A stretch of 6,361 bases of DNA, taken from positions 1 through 6,361 of the forward strand of contig VBQB01000264.1 in the NCBI GenBank assembly GCA_005887855.1. Direction: 5' to 3'. Numbering within the stretch: the first letter of the stretch is position 1; each line of letters opens with the position of its first letter. Under the pieces are notes generated by a model. That model did not search any database and was not told the DNA's origin. It saw nothing but the letters and a program-made list of their open reading frames with translations. The position numbers and the translations under genes are program-made. This document shows positions 1-5,780 of this stretch, one piece after another. This stretch comes from Verrucomicrobiota bacterium. Its GTDB lineage: Bacteria > Verrucomicrobiota > Verrucomicrobiae > Chthoniobacterales > UBA10450.

Positions 1-1
1 T

Positions 2-658
2 ACACTCATCAACGCCGGGCCGGTGATGATACCGCTCTTTCTCCTGTCGATCTTTTCCGTCATGCTCGTGATTGTTTATCTCATGACGATCCGGCGCGGC
101 GCCGTGGTCTCGAGCGGTTACATGGCTACCGCCGACGCACTTTTGCGCAAACGCGATTATCTTGGCTTGCTCGCCGTTTCTAATCGGCACGGCGAGGCCA
201 TTGCGCGGGTCGTGCAAAAAATGCTCGATTTCACCACCAAGAACCCCAATGCAGATTTTCAGCATGTCCGTGAGATCGCCGAGACAGAAGGAACACGAGT
301 CGCAGCTAGTCTGAATAATCGTGTTATTTATCTTGCCGATATCGGAATGATCGCCCCATTGCTCGGCTTACTCGGCACGGTCTTCGGAATTATCCATTCG
401 TTCGGCGCACTCGGATCCGATATTGGATCAGCTCGCTATGTGGCGTTGTCACGCGGGATCAGTCAAGCGCTGGTCAATACAGCCGCCGGGCTGGCCATCG
501 GCATTCCGGCAATGATGTTCTACGCTTTTTTCCGGGGCAGAGCGCAAAAGTTGATCTCAGAATTGGAGGCTGCTTCGACCCATGTTTTGGCTTTGCTTTC
601 TTTGCACTACGGCAAGCGGACTGAACGAACGCCCGTGCTGATCGAGGACGAACTTTAA
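2..658 (+). CDS. exbB: ExbB/TolQ/MotA-family proton channel subunit (5' partial)
   Basis: Inner-membrane subunit of an ExbB-ExbD (TolQ-TolR type) motor that uses the proton gradient to drive work in the periplasm. The frame is open from base 2, and the codons before the first possible start (GTG at 23) read TLINAGP, which continues the family's usual 'GGPVM-PL' entry into the first membrane segment. The true start therefore lies outside the window. Counting from the first visible residue, membrane segments lie near 7-27, 108-137 and 153-177, with a long cytoplasmic stretch after the first, as in ExbB. The second segment carries the conserved GLLGTVFGI motif with the pore threonine. The third (ISQALVNTAAGLAIGIPA) keeps the second pore threonine but has Gln where E. 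coli ExbB/TolQ has Glu. exbD follows after 51 bases, so the two are probably co-transcribed. The family is clear; exbB versus tolQ naming is not settled by sequence alone. Confidence 0.9.
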   Translation, partial: TLINAGPVMIPLFLLSIFSVMLVIVYLMTIRRGAVVSSGYMATADALLRKRDYLGLLAVSNRHGEAIARVVQKMLDFTTKNPNADFQHVREIAETEGTRVAASLNNRVIYLADIGMIAPLLGLLGTVFGIIHSFGALGSDIGSARYVALSRGISQALVNTAAGLAIGIPAMMFYAFFRGRAQKLISELEAASTHVLALLSLHYGKRTERTPVLIEDEL

Positions 659-709
659 GCTGCCAATCGTACTAGCAAGCCGCAAGATCGACATCCTCTC
701 TTTGGTCAT

Positions 710-1117
710 ATGAATCTGCGTGGTCACGCGCCTCTGCATCATCCCGGTATTCAACTGGCGCCGCTGGTCGATGTCCTATTGCTGTTATTGATTTTTTTCC
801 TGTTGACGTGGAACGCCGCTCGTACGGAGAACGAACTGGACGTCAAGGTGCCAAAGGCTTCGGCCGCAAAGGAGAAAACTGCGCCGATTGGAGATGTCGT
901 TGTGAATGTGAAAGCGGACGGGAACGTTGTCGTGAATCGCCGCACCCTCAGCGGTGCTGAACTGAGCGAATTGCTCAAAAGCCTGGTTCAACTCAACTCC
1001 GAGCAGGCCGTCGTAATCCGAGGCGACGAGGCCGGCGCCTACAAAAACATCATTGGAGTCTTAAACATTTGCAGCGAAGCCGGTATAACCAACGTGGCTT
1101 TCGCAACAGCGAAATGA
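710..1117 (+). CDS. exbD: ExbD/TolR-family biopolymer transport protein
   Basis: The partner of the upstream ExbB: a single-pass protein whose one helix sits in the ExbB pore and whose C-terminal domain lies in the periplasm. At 135 residues it is of normal family size. It has a short cytoplasmic N-terminus, then one membrane helix (about residues 17-36, LAPLVDVLLLLLIFFLLT). That helix contains Asp21, the single membrane carboxylate that carries protons in this family. The rest (about 37-135) is the periplasmic domain, with the typical strand pattern VVVNVKADGNVVVN and a VVIRGDEAGAYKNIIGVL segment ending in an ITNVAF strand. No clear Shine-Dalgarno sequence precedes the ATG. Its TGA stop overlaps the ATG of the TPR gene (ATGA), which ties expression of the two together. 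exbD versus tolR naming is open. Confidence 0.92.
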   Translation: MNLRGHAPLHHPGIQLAPLVDVLLLLLIFFLLTWNAARTENELDVKVPKASAAKEKTAPIGDVVVNVKADGNVVVNRRTLSGAELSELLKSLVQLNSEQAVVIRGDEAGAYKNIIGVLNICSEAGITNVAFATAK

Positions 1118-3579
1118 AAACGGCCCGCAGCGCAGCCGGTCTTTTAGGACTGGCAATGCTGTTTTGTACTGTTGGGACTGCTTACACTCAATGGCCACCT
1201 GAAGTGCGTCGCGCTCAGCCTGTAGATGAGCCACCGGTTGCACGGGCTCTGCCTGTTGAGGAACCCCCAGTGCTAACCCCGAGCCAGTCAGCGGAGGATT
1301 TTTCTGAACCGGCAGCGCGTGACACCGAAGCGCCCGACCGCCGCCAACTCGACTACGCGAATGCGCTCTTCACTCGCAAGCTCTACGATCTTGCCGTCCC
1401 GGAATACCAAAAGTATCTGGATGATTATCCCGGACGTTCTGGCCGGGCGAACGCCTATTTTTCGCTCGGCGAATGCTATCGAAATCTCAATCGCTCGTCG
1501 AATGCTCGCACAAACTTCCAGAAAGTGTTGAATGATTACGGCGAAAGCGAATTTGCCGGCGCCGCCGCCTACGCCCTCGCCGAAATGGCTTTTATGCAGA
1601 AAGACTATGCTGCAGCGCTTTCGCTCTTTCAGCGTTCCGCCGCTAAATCAAAGGAGGCGGCCGTTGCGCTTTCCGCACACTATTTCCAAGCGCGCTGTCT
1701 CGAAATTCTAGGCCGCAAAGATGAAGCCTGCGGCATCTATCAGGAGGTGGCTGAGGCCCCGAATCCGAACCCGTATCGTGAGGATGCACGGCTGACTGCG
1801 GCACCGATTCTCATTGGCCGAGGAAGAAAAATCGATGCGTTGAAACAATACGAAGCTCTCTCAAGCGAAACGCAGAAGCCGGCTTTGAAAGCGGAGGCGG
1901 CCGTACGCGGCGGGATGCTCGCTCTCGATCTTGTGCAGGCGGACAAGGGCAAGATCGATAAGGCAATGGTGGATAAAGCAACAACTCTGTTGCAAAAGGG
2001 ACGATCCTTGCCGGAAGCTGGAAAATTCCGGGCGATCGCGCAGGTTGGGTTGCACCGCCTGCAATACCAATCCGGCCAATACGAGCAGTTACTCGCTGAT
2101 TACAAGAAAGAACGGGAGAAACTTCCGGAGGCCGCCCAGGCCGAAGTGATGTTGCTGGCGGCAAACAGCGAGCGGCAACTTGGTCACGCGAAGGAAGCTG
2201 AAGAATTGTATCGCCAGATCATCGCCAAATATCCGGATCGCGAGGAAGCGAAGGACGCGGCTTATCAACGGCTCATTAATGTTTATAACTCGGATCCGTC
2301 CGCACTGCTTGCGGAAGTGGAGGAGTTTCTCAAAACGGATCCAACAGGGGAACGGGCCGACCAGGCGAAGCTCTTAAAAGCGGAAGCGCTCTACAAACAG
2401 CAAAATTACGCGGAGGCGGTGCCTGTTTATGCGGAACTGCGTGCTTCTCAGCTCTCTTCCAAGTTGCGCGCGGAATCGGCTTATAAGCTTGGCCTATCTT
2501 ACGTGCAGACGAAAAACGTTTCCGAAATCATCGAAGCGTTCACCTACTACGTGCAGACGTTTCCAGACAACCCGCAAGTGCCTGCCGCTTTGGCTCAGCG
2601 CGCATTGGCTTACGAGCAGGATAAAAACTATAACGCCGCGCTTTCCGACTTGAACCTGATTCTCACCAAGTATCCCAGCGCGCACGAGCGGGAAGCGGCC
2701 CTGCAATTGAAGGCGTTGATCCTCGGGCAACAGGAGAATGCAAAGGGCATGGTCGACACTTTTCGCCAACTCCTAAAAGAATTCCCCAAGAGTTCTGTCG
2801 CGGCCCAGGCGCAATATTATATCGGCAAAGCCGCATTTGAGGCGAAGGATTACAAGACGGCGATGGTTGCGCTGAACGCCGCCCGCCAACTCAATAAAGA
2901 GCAATACTATAATCTCGCCTCCCTCCGCCTCATTTTGTGTCAGTTTCATTTGAAAGCTCGCCCTGCTCTCACCAAGGAAGTGAACAACTTCATGGCCACG
3001 AGTCCGACTGTAAACGTGCCGGCAGAAGTTCTGGAATGGCTCGGGATCGAGTATTTCAACGAGAAAAATTATGAAGCGGCTGAGAAGTACTTGAGCGCTT
3101 TGGCAAAGATCGACAATCGCGGCAGTGTAAAACCTGACTTCTTATTTTATCTGGGAGACGCAGCCACGAAGCTAAAAAATGTGGCTGAAGCGGAGGACGC
3201 CTTTGGTAAATACTTACAGATCGCCACGGATCCGGCGGGCAAGGCGAAAGTGTTGCTTGCGCTCGGTGCGGTCAAAATCGGTGCGCACAAACCAGACGAT
3301 GCGCAGAGGATCGCCGAGGAGATCATGTCGTTGCAACCCGAAGGTCGTGTCAATGCCGAAGCGCGTCTGCTGGCGGGTGATGTCCAATTGGAACGCGGAA
3401 ATTTCGATGACGCCGGCAAAGCTTTCATGGGTGTCGCGTTGCTTTACGACGATCCCGCCATCACGCCGCGGGCTTTGGACAAAGCGGCGTCCGCATACCA
3501 GCGTGCCGGCAAAGCCGATGAAGCAGATCGGCTGTCCCGGGAGCTACACGAACGATATCCGAATTACGCCGGAGGTTAG
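1114..3579 (+). CDS. Secreted TPR-repeat protein coupled to ExbBD
   Basis: A large protein (821 residues) made almost entirely of TPR-like helical pairs, probably periplasmic. I chose the ATG at 1114 rather than the TTG at 1069. It overlaps the exbD stop as ATGA, and it places a signal peptide at the very N-terminus: positive residues (MKTAR), a hydrophobic stretch (about 7-20), then a likely cleavage near residues 23-26 (GTAYTQ). There is no proper lipobox before Cys18, so it is probably not a lipoprotein. Residues about 27-70 are a Pro/Glu-rich linker with a duplicated PV(D/E)EPP motif at 36-41 and 47-52. From about residue 80 to the end I count roughly 20 pairs with the A-x-x-LG-x-x-Y / Y-x-x-A pattern, for example AYFSLGECYRNLN, AYKLGLSYVQTKN and AQYYIGKAAFEAKDY. 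The repeats resemble CpoB/YbgF and BamD-like TPRs. A scaffold or client role for the ExbBD motor is inferred from the operon; no enzymatic domain is visible. Confidence 0.88.
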   Translation: MKTARSAAGLLGLAMLFCTVGTAYTQWPPEVRRAQPVDEPPVARALPVEEPPVLTPSQSAEDFSEPAARDTEAPDRRQLDYANALFTRKLYDLAVPEYQKYLDDYPGRSGRANAYFSLGECYRNLNRSSNARTNFQKVLNDYGESEFAGAAAYALAEMAFMQKDYAAALSLFQRSAAKSKEAAVALSAHYFQARCLEILGRKDEACGIYQEVAEAPNPNPYREDARLTAAPILIGRGRKIDALKQYEALSSETQKPALKAEAAVRGGMLALDLVQADKGKIDKAMVDKATTLLQKGRSLPEAGKFRAIAQVGLHRLQYQSGQYEQLLADYKKEREKLPEAAQAEVMLLAANSERQLGHAKEAEELYRQIIAKYPDREEAKDAAYQRLINVYNSDPSALLAEVEEFLKTDPTGERADQAKLLKAEALYKQQNYAEAVPVYAELRASQLSSKLRAESAYKLGLSYVQTKNVSEIIEAFTYYVQTFPDNPQVPAALAQRALAYEQDKNYNAALSDLNLILTKYPSAHEREAALQLKALILGQQENAKGMVDTFRQLLKEFPKSSVAAQAQYYIGKAAFEAKDYKTAMVALNAARQLNKEQYYNLASLRLILCQFHLKARPALTKEVNNFMATSPTVNVPAEVLEWLGIEYFNEKNYEAAEKYLSALAKIDNRGSVKPDFLFYLGDAATKLKNVAEAEDAFGKYLQIATDPAGKAKVLLALGAVKIGAHKPDDAQRIAEEIMSLQPEGRVNAEARLLAGDVQLERGNFDDAGKAFMGVALLYDDPAITPRALDKAASAYQRAGKADEADRLSRELHERYPNYAGG

Positions 3580-3582
3580 ATC

Positions 3583-3598
3583 GACAGCTTCGGTTGTC
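3583..3598 (+). other. UUCG-capped hairpin after the TPR gene
   Basis: Four bases after the TPR stop codon, GACAGC and GTTGTC pair into a 6-bp stem (one G-U pair) closed by a C(UUCG)G tetraloop, an exceptionally stable loop in RNA. No run of T follows, so this is not a standard intrinsic terminator. It may protect or separate the TPR message from the channel gene 30 bases further on. The function is inferred; the short stem could also be chance. Confidence 0.35.
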
Positions 3599-3628
3599 AG
3601 AGCTTGCCTAATCTGATTGCATCGACGC

Positions 3629-4285
3629 ATGGCCAAGCTTCGCCCGTTGCTCGCGGAATTCATTGGAACCTTCGCGTTGATCTTCGTCGGCATCGGCGCA
3701 ATGAAAACGGCCGGACATGACGTGCTCGCCGTTGCGCTCGCTCACGGTCTTACGATTGCAGCGTTTGTCTCGGCTACCATGCACATCTCGGGAGGCCAAT
3801 TAAATCCAGCAGTGACTTTTGGATTGGTTTGCGGCGGTCACATGACGTGGACCAATGCATTCCGTTTCTGGATTGCGCAATTGCTGGGCGGAATCTCGGC
3901 TGCGTTGATTTGCCTCGGCTTATTCGGGCGCGAGGTGGTCGTCAATGGCACTCCGCAACTCGCCATCAATCTTAGAGCGTGGCAGGGGATTCTGGTGGAA
4001 GGGATTTTAACGTTCTTTCTCGTTTTCGTGGTTCATGGCACGGCCGTTGACGAGCGTGGGCCGCGGCGGGTCGCCGGCCTCGTCATTGGAGCTACAATCA
4101 CTCTCGACATCCTGTTTGGGGGAACGCTTACCGGCGCGGCTATGAATCCCGCGCGCGTTTTTGGTCCGGCCGTGGCGGCAAATTTTTGGCACGACCACTA
4201 TGTTTATTGGATCGGGCCGTTTGTAGGCGGAGCGCTCGGTGGTTTTGTTTATCGTCTTTTGATCGAACGCAGACCCGTGGCTTAA
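3629..4285 (+). CDS. MIP-family channel (aquaporin/glyceroporin)
   Basis: An inner-membrane channel that lets water or small uncharged solutes cross passively. The 218 residues match the usual family length and show six hydrophobic helices and both pore half-helix motifs: NPA in SGGQLNPAVTFG (about residue 60) and NPA in GAAMNPARVFGPA (about residue 180). I chose the ATG at 3629 (MAKLRPLLAEF). A TTG four codons earlier is possible but adds nothing family-like. No clear ribosome binding site is seen for either. By hand alignment with AqpZ, the selectivity filter reads His (in VALAHGLTI), Ile (in LDILFGG), Ala (in GAAMN) and Arg (in NPAR), against Phe/His/Thr/Arg in AqpZ. This resembles plant tonoplast aquaporins (TIPs), as do the motifs NPAVTFG, IAQLLG and YWIGP. 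The short gap to the TPR gene (49 bases) allows co-transcription, but no shared function is evident. Not obviously aqpZ or glpF, so no symbol is given. Confidence 0.92.
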   Translation: MAKLRPLLAEFIGTFALIFVGIGAMKTAGHDVLAVALAHGLTIAAFVSATMHISGGQLNPAVTFGLVCGGHMTWTNAFRFWIAQLLGGISAALICLGLFGREVVVNGTPQLAINLRAWQGILVEGILTFFLVFVVHGTAVDERGPRRVAGLVIGATITLDILFGGTLTGAAMNPARVFGPAVAANFWHDHYVYWIGPFVGGALGGFVYRLLIERRPVA

Positions 4286-4286
4286 G

Positions 4287-4396
4287 TTGGAACACAGGCA
4301 TGTTGCCTGTGCGGGAAGGACATCCTCTCCGCATGCACTCGTTCGCCGGAGTGCAAACTCCGCTGGCCGCACAGACTGCAAGTTTGTGTTGCGGCC
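4287..4396. repeat. Cluster of four adjacent palindromic repeats
   Basis: Between the convergent channel gene and the imuB remnant lie four neighbouring inverted repeats. The first is a perfect 8-bp stem, CACAGGCA (4293-4300) with TGCCTGTG (4304-4311). The second is imperfect, GGAAGGA (4314-4320) with TCCTCTCC (4323-4330). The third is CGGAG (4347-4351) with CTCCG (4358-4362). The fourth is GGCCGC (4365-4370) with GCGGCC (4391-4396), its stem continuing inward imperfectly. I associate mosaics of such short hairpins with intergenic repeats in Verrucomicrobiota genomes, but that is memory and was not checked. The first hairpin begins 8 bases after the channel stop and could help end transcription from either side, though no T-tract is present. 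The cluster ends a few bases from the last recognisable imuB codons, suggesting a link to its truncation. Confidence 0.65.
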
Positions 4397-4400
4397 CCCG

Positions 4401-4831
4401 TTATCGGCGATTATATCGCAGCGTTTCGATCGGGAGCGGCGCGAGAAATTGCTTTGGGTCCTCGACTTGCAGAACCGGACGCGCCAGATGCGCGACGAGA
4501 AGACTTGCATCGGGCATAGGAGCAATTCCGGCTTGCGCGCTAATTTCGCATTCAGCCAATTTGTGAATGCATAATGAAGAAGGATTTCATCGATCAATTT
4601 TTCTTGCGATTGAGCGCGTGTTTTTATGACCAGACTCAAACAGCGCGCCAAGCCCTGACTCGGTGTCATGCCTTTGTGCACGCCAGTTTTTTCGGCAGCC
4701 TGATTGAGTTGAATGATCACTACTTTTTTGTCTTTGTCATTGATGAGCACGACTGGTTTTGCACACAACTCGGATTGATGACGCAGAGCGGCCTGTAAAT
4801 AAAAGTTTGGCAAATAAATGGTCGCAAACAT
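4401..4831 (-). pseudogene. imuB: imuB remnant (Y-family polymerase-like), deleted and truncated
   Basis: The decayed start of imuB, whose intact product is a catalytically inactive Y-family polymerase-like hub of the ImuA-ImuB-DnaE2 mutasome. The ATG at 4831 overlaps the imuA stop (TGATG), with GGAG seven bases upstream (4839-4842). About 90 residues are normal family N-terminus (MFATIYLPNFYLQAALRH, then AAEKTGVHKGMTPSQGLARC, to ILLHYAF). Near 4559-4565 the similarity moves to another frame: KLAECEISAQAGIAP, then LLVAHLARPVLQV and FLAPLPIETLRY, stopping at TAA 4401-4403. In intact relatives some 30-45 residues separate these blocks, so an internal deletion not divisible by three explains the shift better than one lost base. 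Everything after the LPIE block (rest of the palm, little-finger region, C-terminal clamp-binding part) is absent. Translation in the original frame would run on without homology into the antisense of the channel gene (to 4007). Non-function is inferred with good confidence. Confidence 0.85.
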
Positions 4832-5712
4832 CAGATCGCTCCGGCGATGGTGGTTTCCTGCCGATGGAGATGCGATCGTTGAACACGAATTCGGAGCCGC
4901 GAAATCGCGTCGCCCTCTTCAAAAGTTTCGAGCGTCCAGGAATTTTCGAGAACAATTTTCAGTTGTGCGCTGGTCACCATGCTGTGGCGGCTCATAACGA
5001 GGCACGCGGTGGGTGAGGCTTCGACAAGCCGTTGTAAGCGATACCAGCTTGTCTGCGGGATCTTGCGCAATTCCTCTAGTGGATTGAGAACAAGATCGAC
5101 AATTACCAGTGGAAAATTGCCATCGCGCAGTAGCAGATCGGTCGCTTTGATTGCTTCGAGAACTTTGGTGCAGCGAACCCAGAGAAGATTGCGCAAACGC
5201 GCGTTGCCCAGCCCGCCGGAGGGGGACGGATCAAAGGAGTCCTGCCCATCGATCAGCGCGATGAAATAACAATCGCGGTTTGCGGTCTCGAGGAGAGCAT
5301 GAATGAGTGAGGCGCTGCCCGCACTGATTTGTGAGCTGATCAATTCCGTGATGGCGCCTTTTGGCAAGCCACCGCCAATTGCTTGATCGAGAAAAGATAA
5401 ACCTGTGATTAAACGCGTCGAAGCAGAGGCAGGCGCGTGCGGAAAACGCTCAGACAGAAGTTTCCGAAGATCGACAATGGAGCCGCGGGGACGCGAGCGA
5501 CATAGATGGGCTACCCGTGCGGGTGAGCTTTCGGGAGAAAGCGAATCAATGAAGCCGCGGGGACGCGAGCGACATAGATGGGCGACCTGTACGGGTGAGC
5601 TTTCGGGAGAAAGCGAATCAATGGAGCGGACGGGAGCCGAGCGAAACGGATCTGCAGCCGGACAGGGGGACGAGTCGACGGATGAGTCGTCAATTTTGCC
5701 GCTGGCAGCCAT
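4831..5712 (-). CDS. imuA: ImuA, RecA/SulA-like SOS mutagenesis protein
   Basis: A RecA-fold-like accessory protein of damage-induced mutagenesis, normally acting with ImuB and DnaE2. The core (about residues 79-293) is recognisable: a DLRKLLSERFP start, GLSFLDQAIGGGLPKGAITEL (residues 104-124) resembling the stretch before the RecA Walker A, then LLWVRC, the central LLLRDGNFPLVIVDL and TSWYRLQRLVEAS. Where RecA has GPxSSGKT the protein reads SSQISAGSAS, so a normal ATP-binding loop is missing, as is usual in this family. Residues 1-78 are an atypical Ser/Pro/Arg-rich extension containing two 24-residue tandem repeats (31-54 and 55-78). I kept the ATG at 5712 because it lies just downstream of the LexA operator and no better start is visible; a start inside the extension cannot be excluded. 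No Shine-Dalgarno sequence is seen. The frame is open although its partner imuB is broken, so it is either newly orphaned or kept for another role. Confidence 0.87.
   Translation of the reverse strand: MAASGKIDDSSVDSSPCPAADPFRSAPVRSIDSLSPESSPVQVAHLCRSRPRGFIDSLSPESSPARVAHLCRSRPRGSIVDLRKLLSERFPHAPASASTRLITGLSFLDQAIGGGLPKGAITELISSQISAGSASLIHALLETANRDCYFIALIDGQDSFDPSPSGGLGNARLRNLLWVRCTKVLEAIKATDLLLRDGNFPLVIVDLVLNPLEELRKIPQTSWYRLQRLVEASPTACLVMSRHSMVTSAQLKIVLENSWTLETFEEGDAISRLRIRVQRSHLHRQETTIAGAI
4839..4842 (-). promoter_or_regulatory. Ribosome binding site of imuB
   Basis: GGAG on the minus strand sits seven bases before the imuB ATG and inside the last codons of imuA. With the TGATG stop/start overlap it indicates that imuB was translated in coupling with imuA. 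Confidence 0.6.
5475..5629. repeat. 72-bp tandem duplication inside imuA
   Basis: Two head-to-tail copies of a 72-bp unit (5475-5546 and 5547-5618) differ at four positions. A further partial copy (CAATGGAGC, 5619-5627) follows, and the next 20 or so bases look like a more diverged continuation. Each copy contains a GCTTTC-GGGA-GAAAGC hairpin. The period is 24 codons, so the imuA frame is preserved and a repeated IDSLSPESSP...CRSRPRG peptide results. The repeat falls in the N-terminal extension before the conserved ImuA core. Confidence 0.9.
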
Positions 5713-5740
5713 CGGGGAAAAGATGGCACGGTGCGAGATA

Positions 5741-5754
5741 TGTTCAAGCGAACA
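5741..5754. promoter_or_regulatory. LexA operator (SOS box) upstream of imuA
   Basis: TGTTC AAGC GAACA is a perfect 5-4-5 palindrome of the TGTTC-N4-GAACA type, which I know as the Verrucomicrobia LexA-binding motif. It lies in the 68-base gap between lexA and imuA, its nearer edge 29 bases from the imuA ATG. A possible -10 (TATAGT on the minus strand, 5754-5759) touches it, so LexA bound here would block polymerase; no convincing -35 was found. Its position suggests that imuA-imuB have their own LexA-controlled promoter in addition to any read-through from lexA. Confidence 0.8.
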
Positions 5755-5780
5755 CTATAACTCGCACGAAAGCTTCGAAG

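Noticed and set aside
1069..1113. TTG at 1069 as start of the TPR gene.
   Set aside because: It lies deep inside exbD and would put 15 charged residues in front of a good signal peptide; the ATG at 1114 overlaps the exbD stop as ATGA.
3617..3628. TTG at 3617 as start of the MIP channel.
   Set aside because: The ATG four codons later gives the usual family N-terminus, and no ribosome binding site favours the TTG.
4007..4400. Continuation of the imuB start frame across the repeat cluster into the antisense of the channel gene, giving a 274-residue reading frame.
   Set aside because: Beyond about 4560 this frame shows no family resemblance, while another frame carries the imuB sequence; the rest is antisense to a strongly conserved MIP gene. 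It is an accidental open frame after the deletion.
4287..4574. Possible plus-strand small protein over the repeat cluster and imuB remnant.
   Set aside because: It covers palindromic repeats and the antisense of imuB, has no ribosome binding site and shows no recognisable domain.
4555..4575. Programmed ribosomal frameshift joining the two imuB frames.
   Set aside because: No slippery heptamer or following stem is visible, and a frameshift would not restore the missing block of residues or the absent C-terminal part.
5475..5629. CRISPR-like array.
   Set aside because: The copies are contiguous 72-bp units without spacers and lie in frame inside imuA; this is a tandem repeat.
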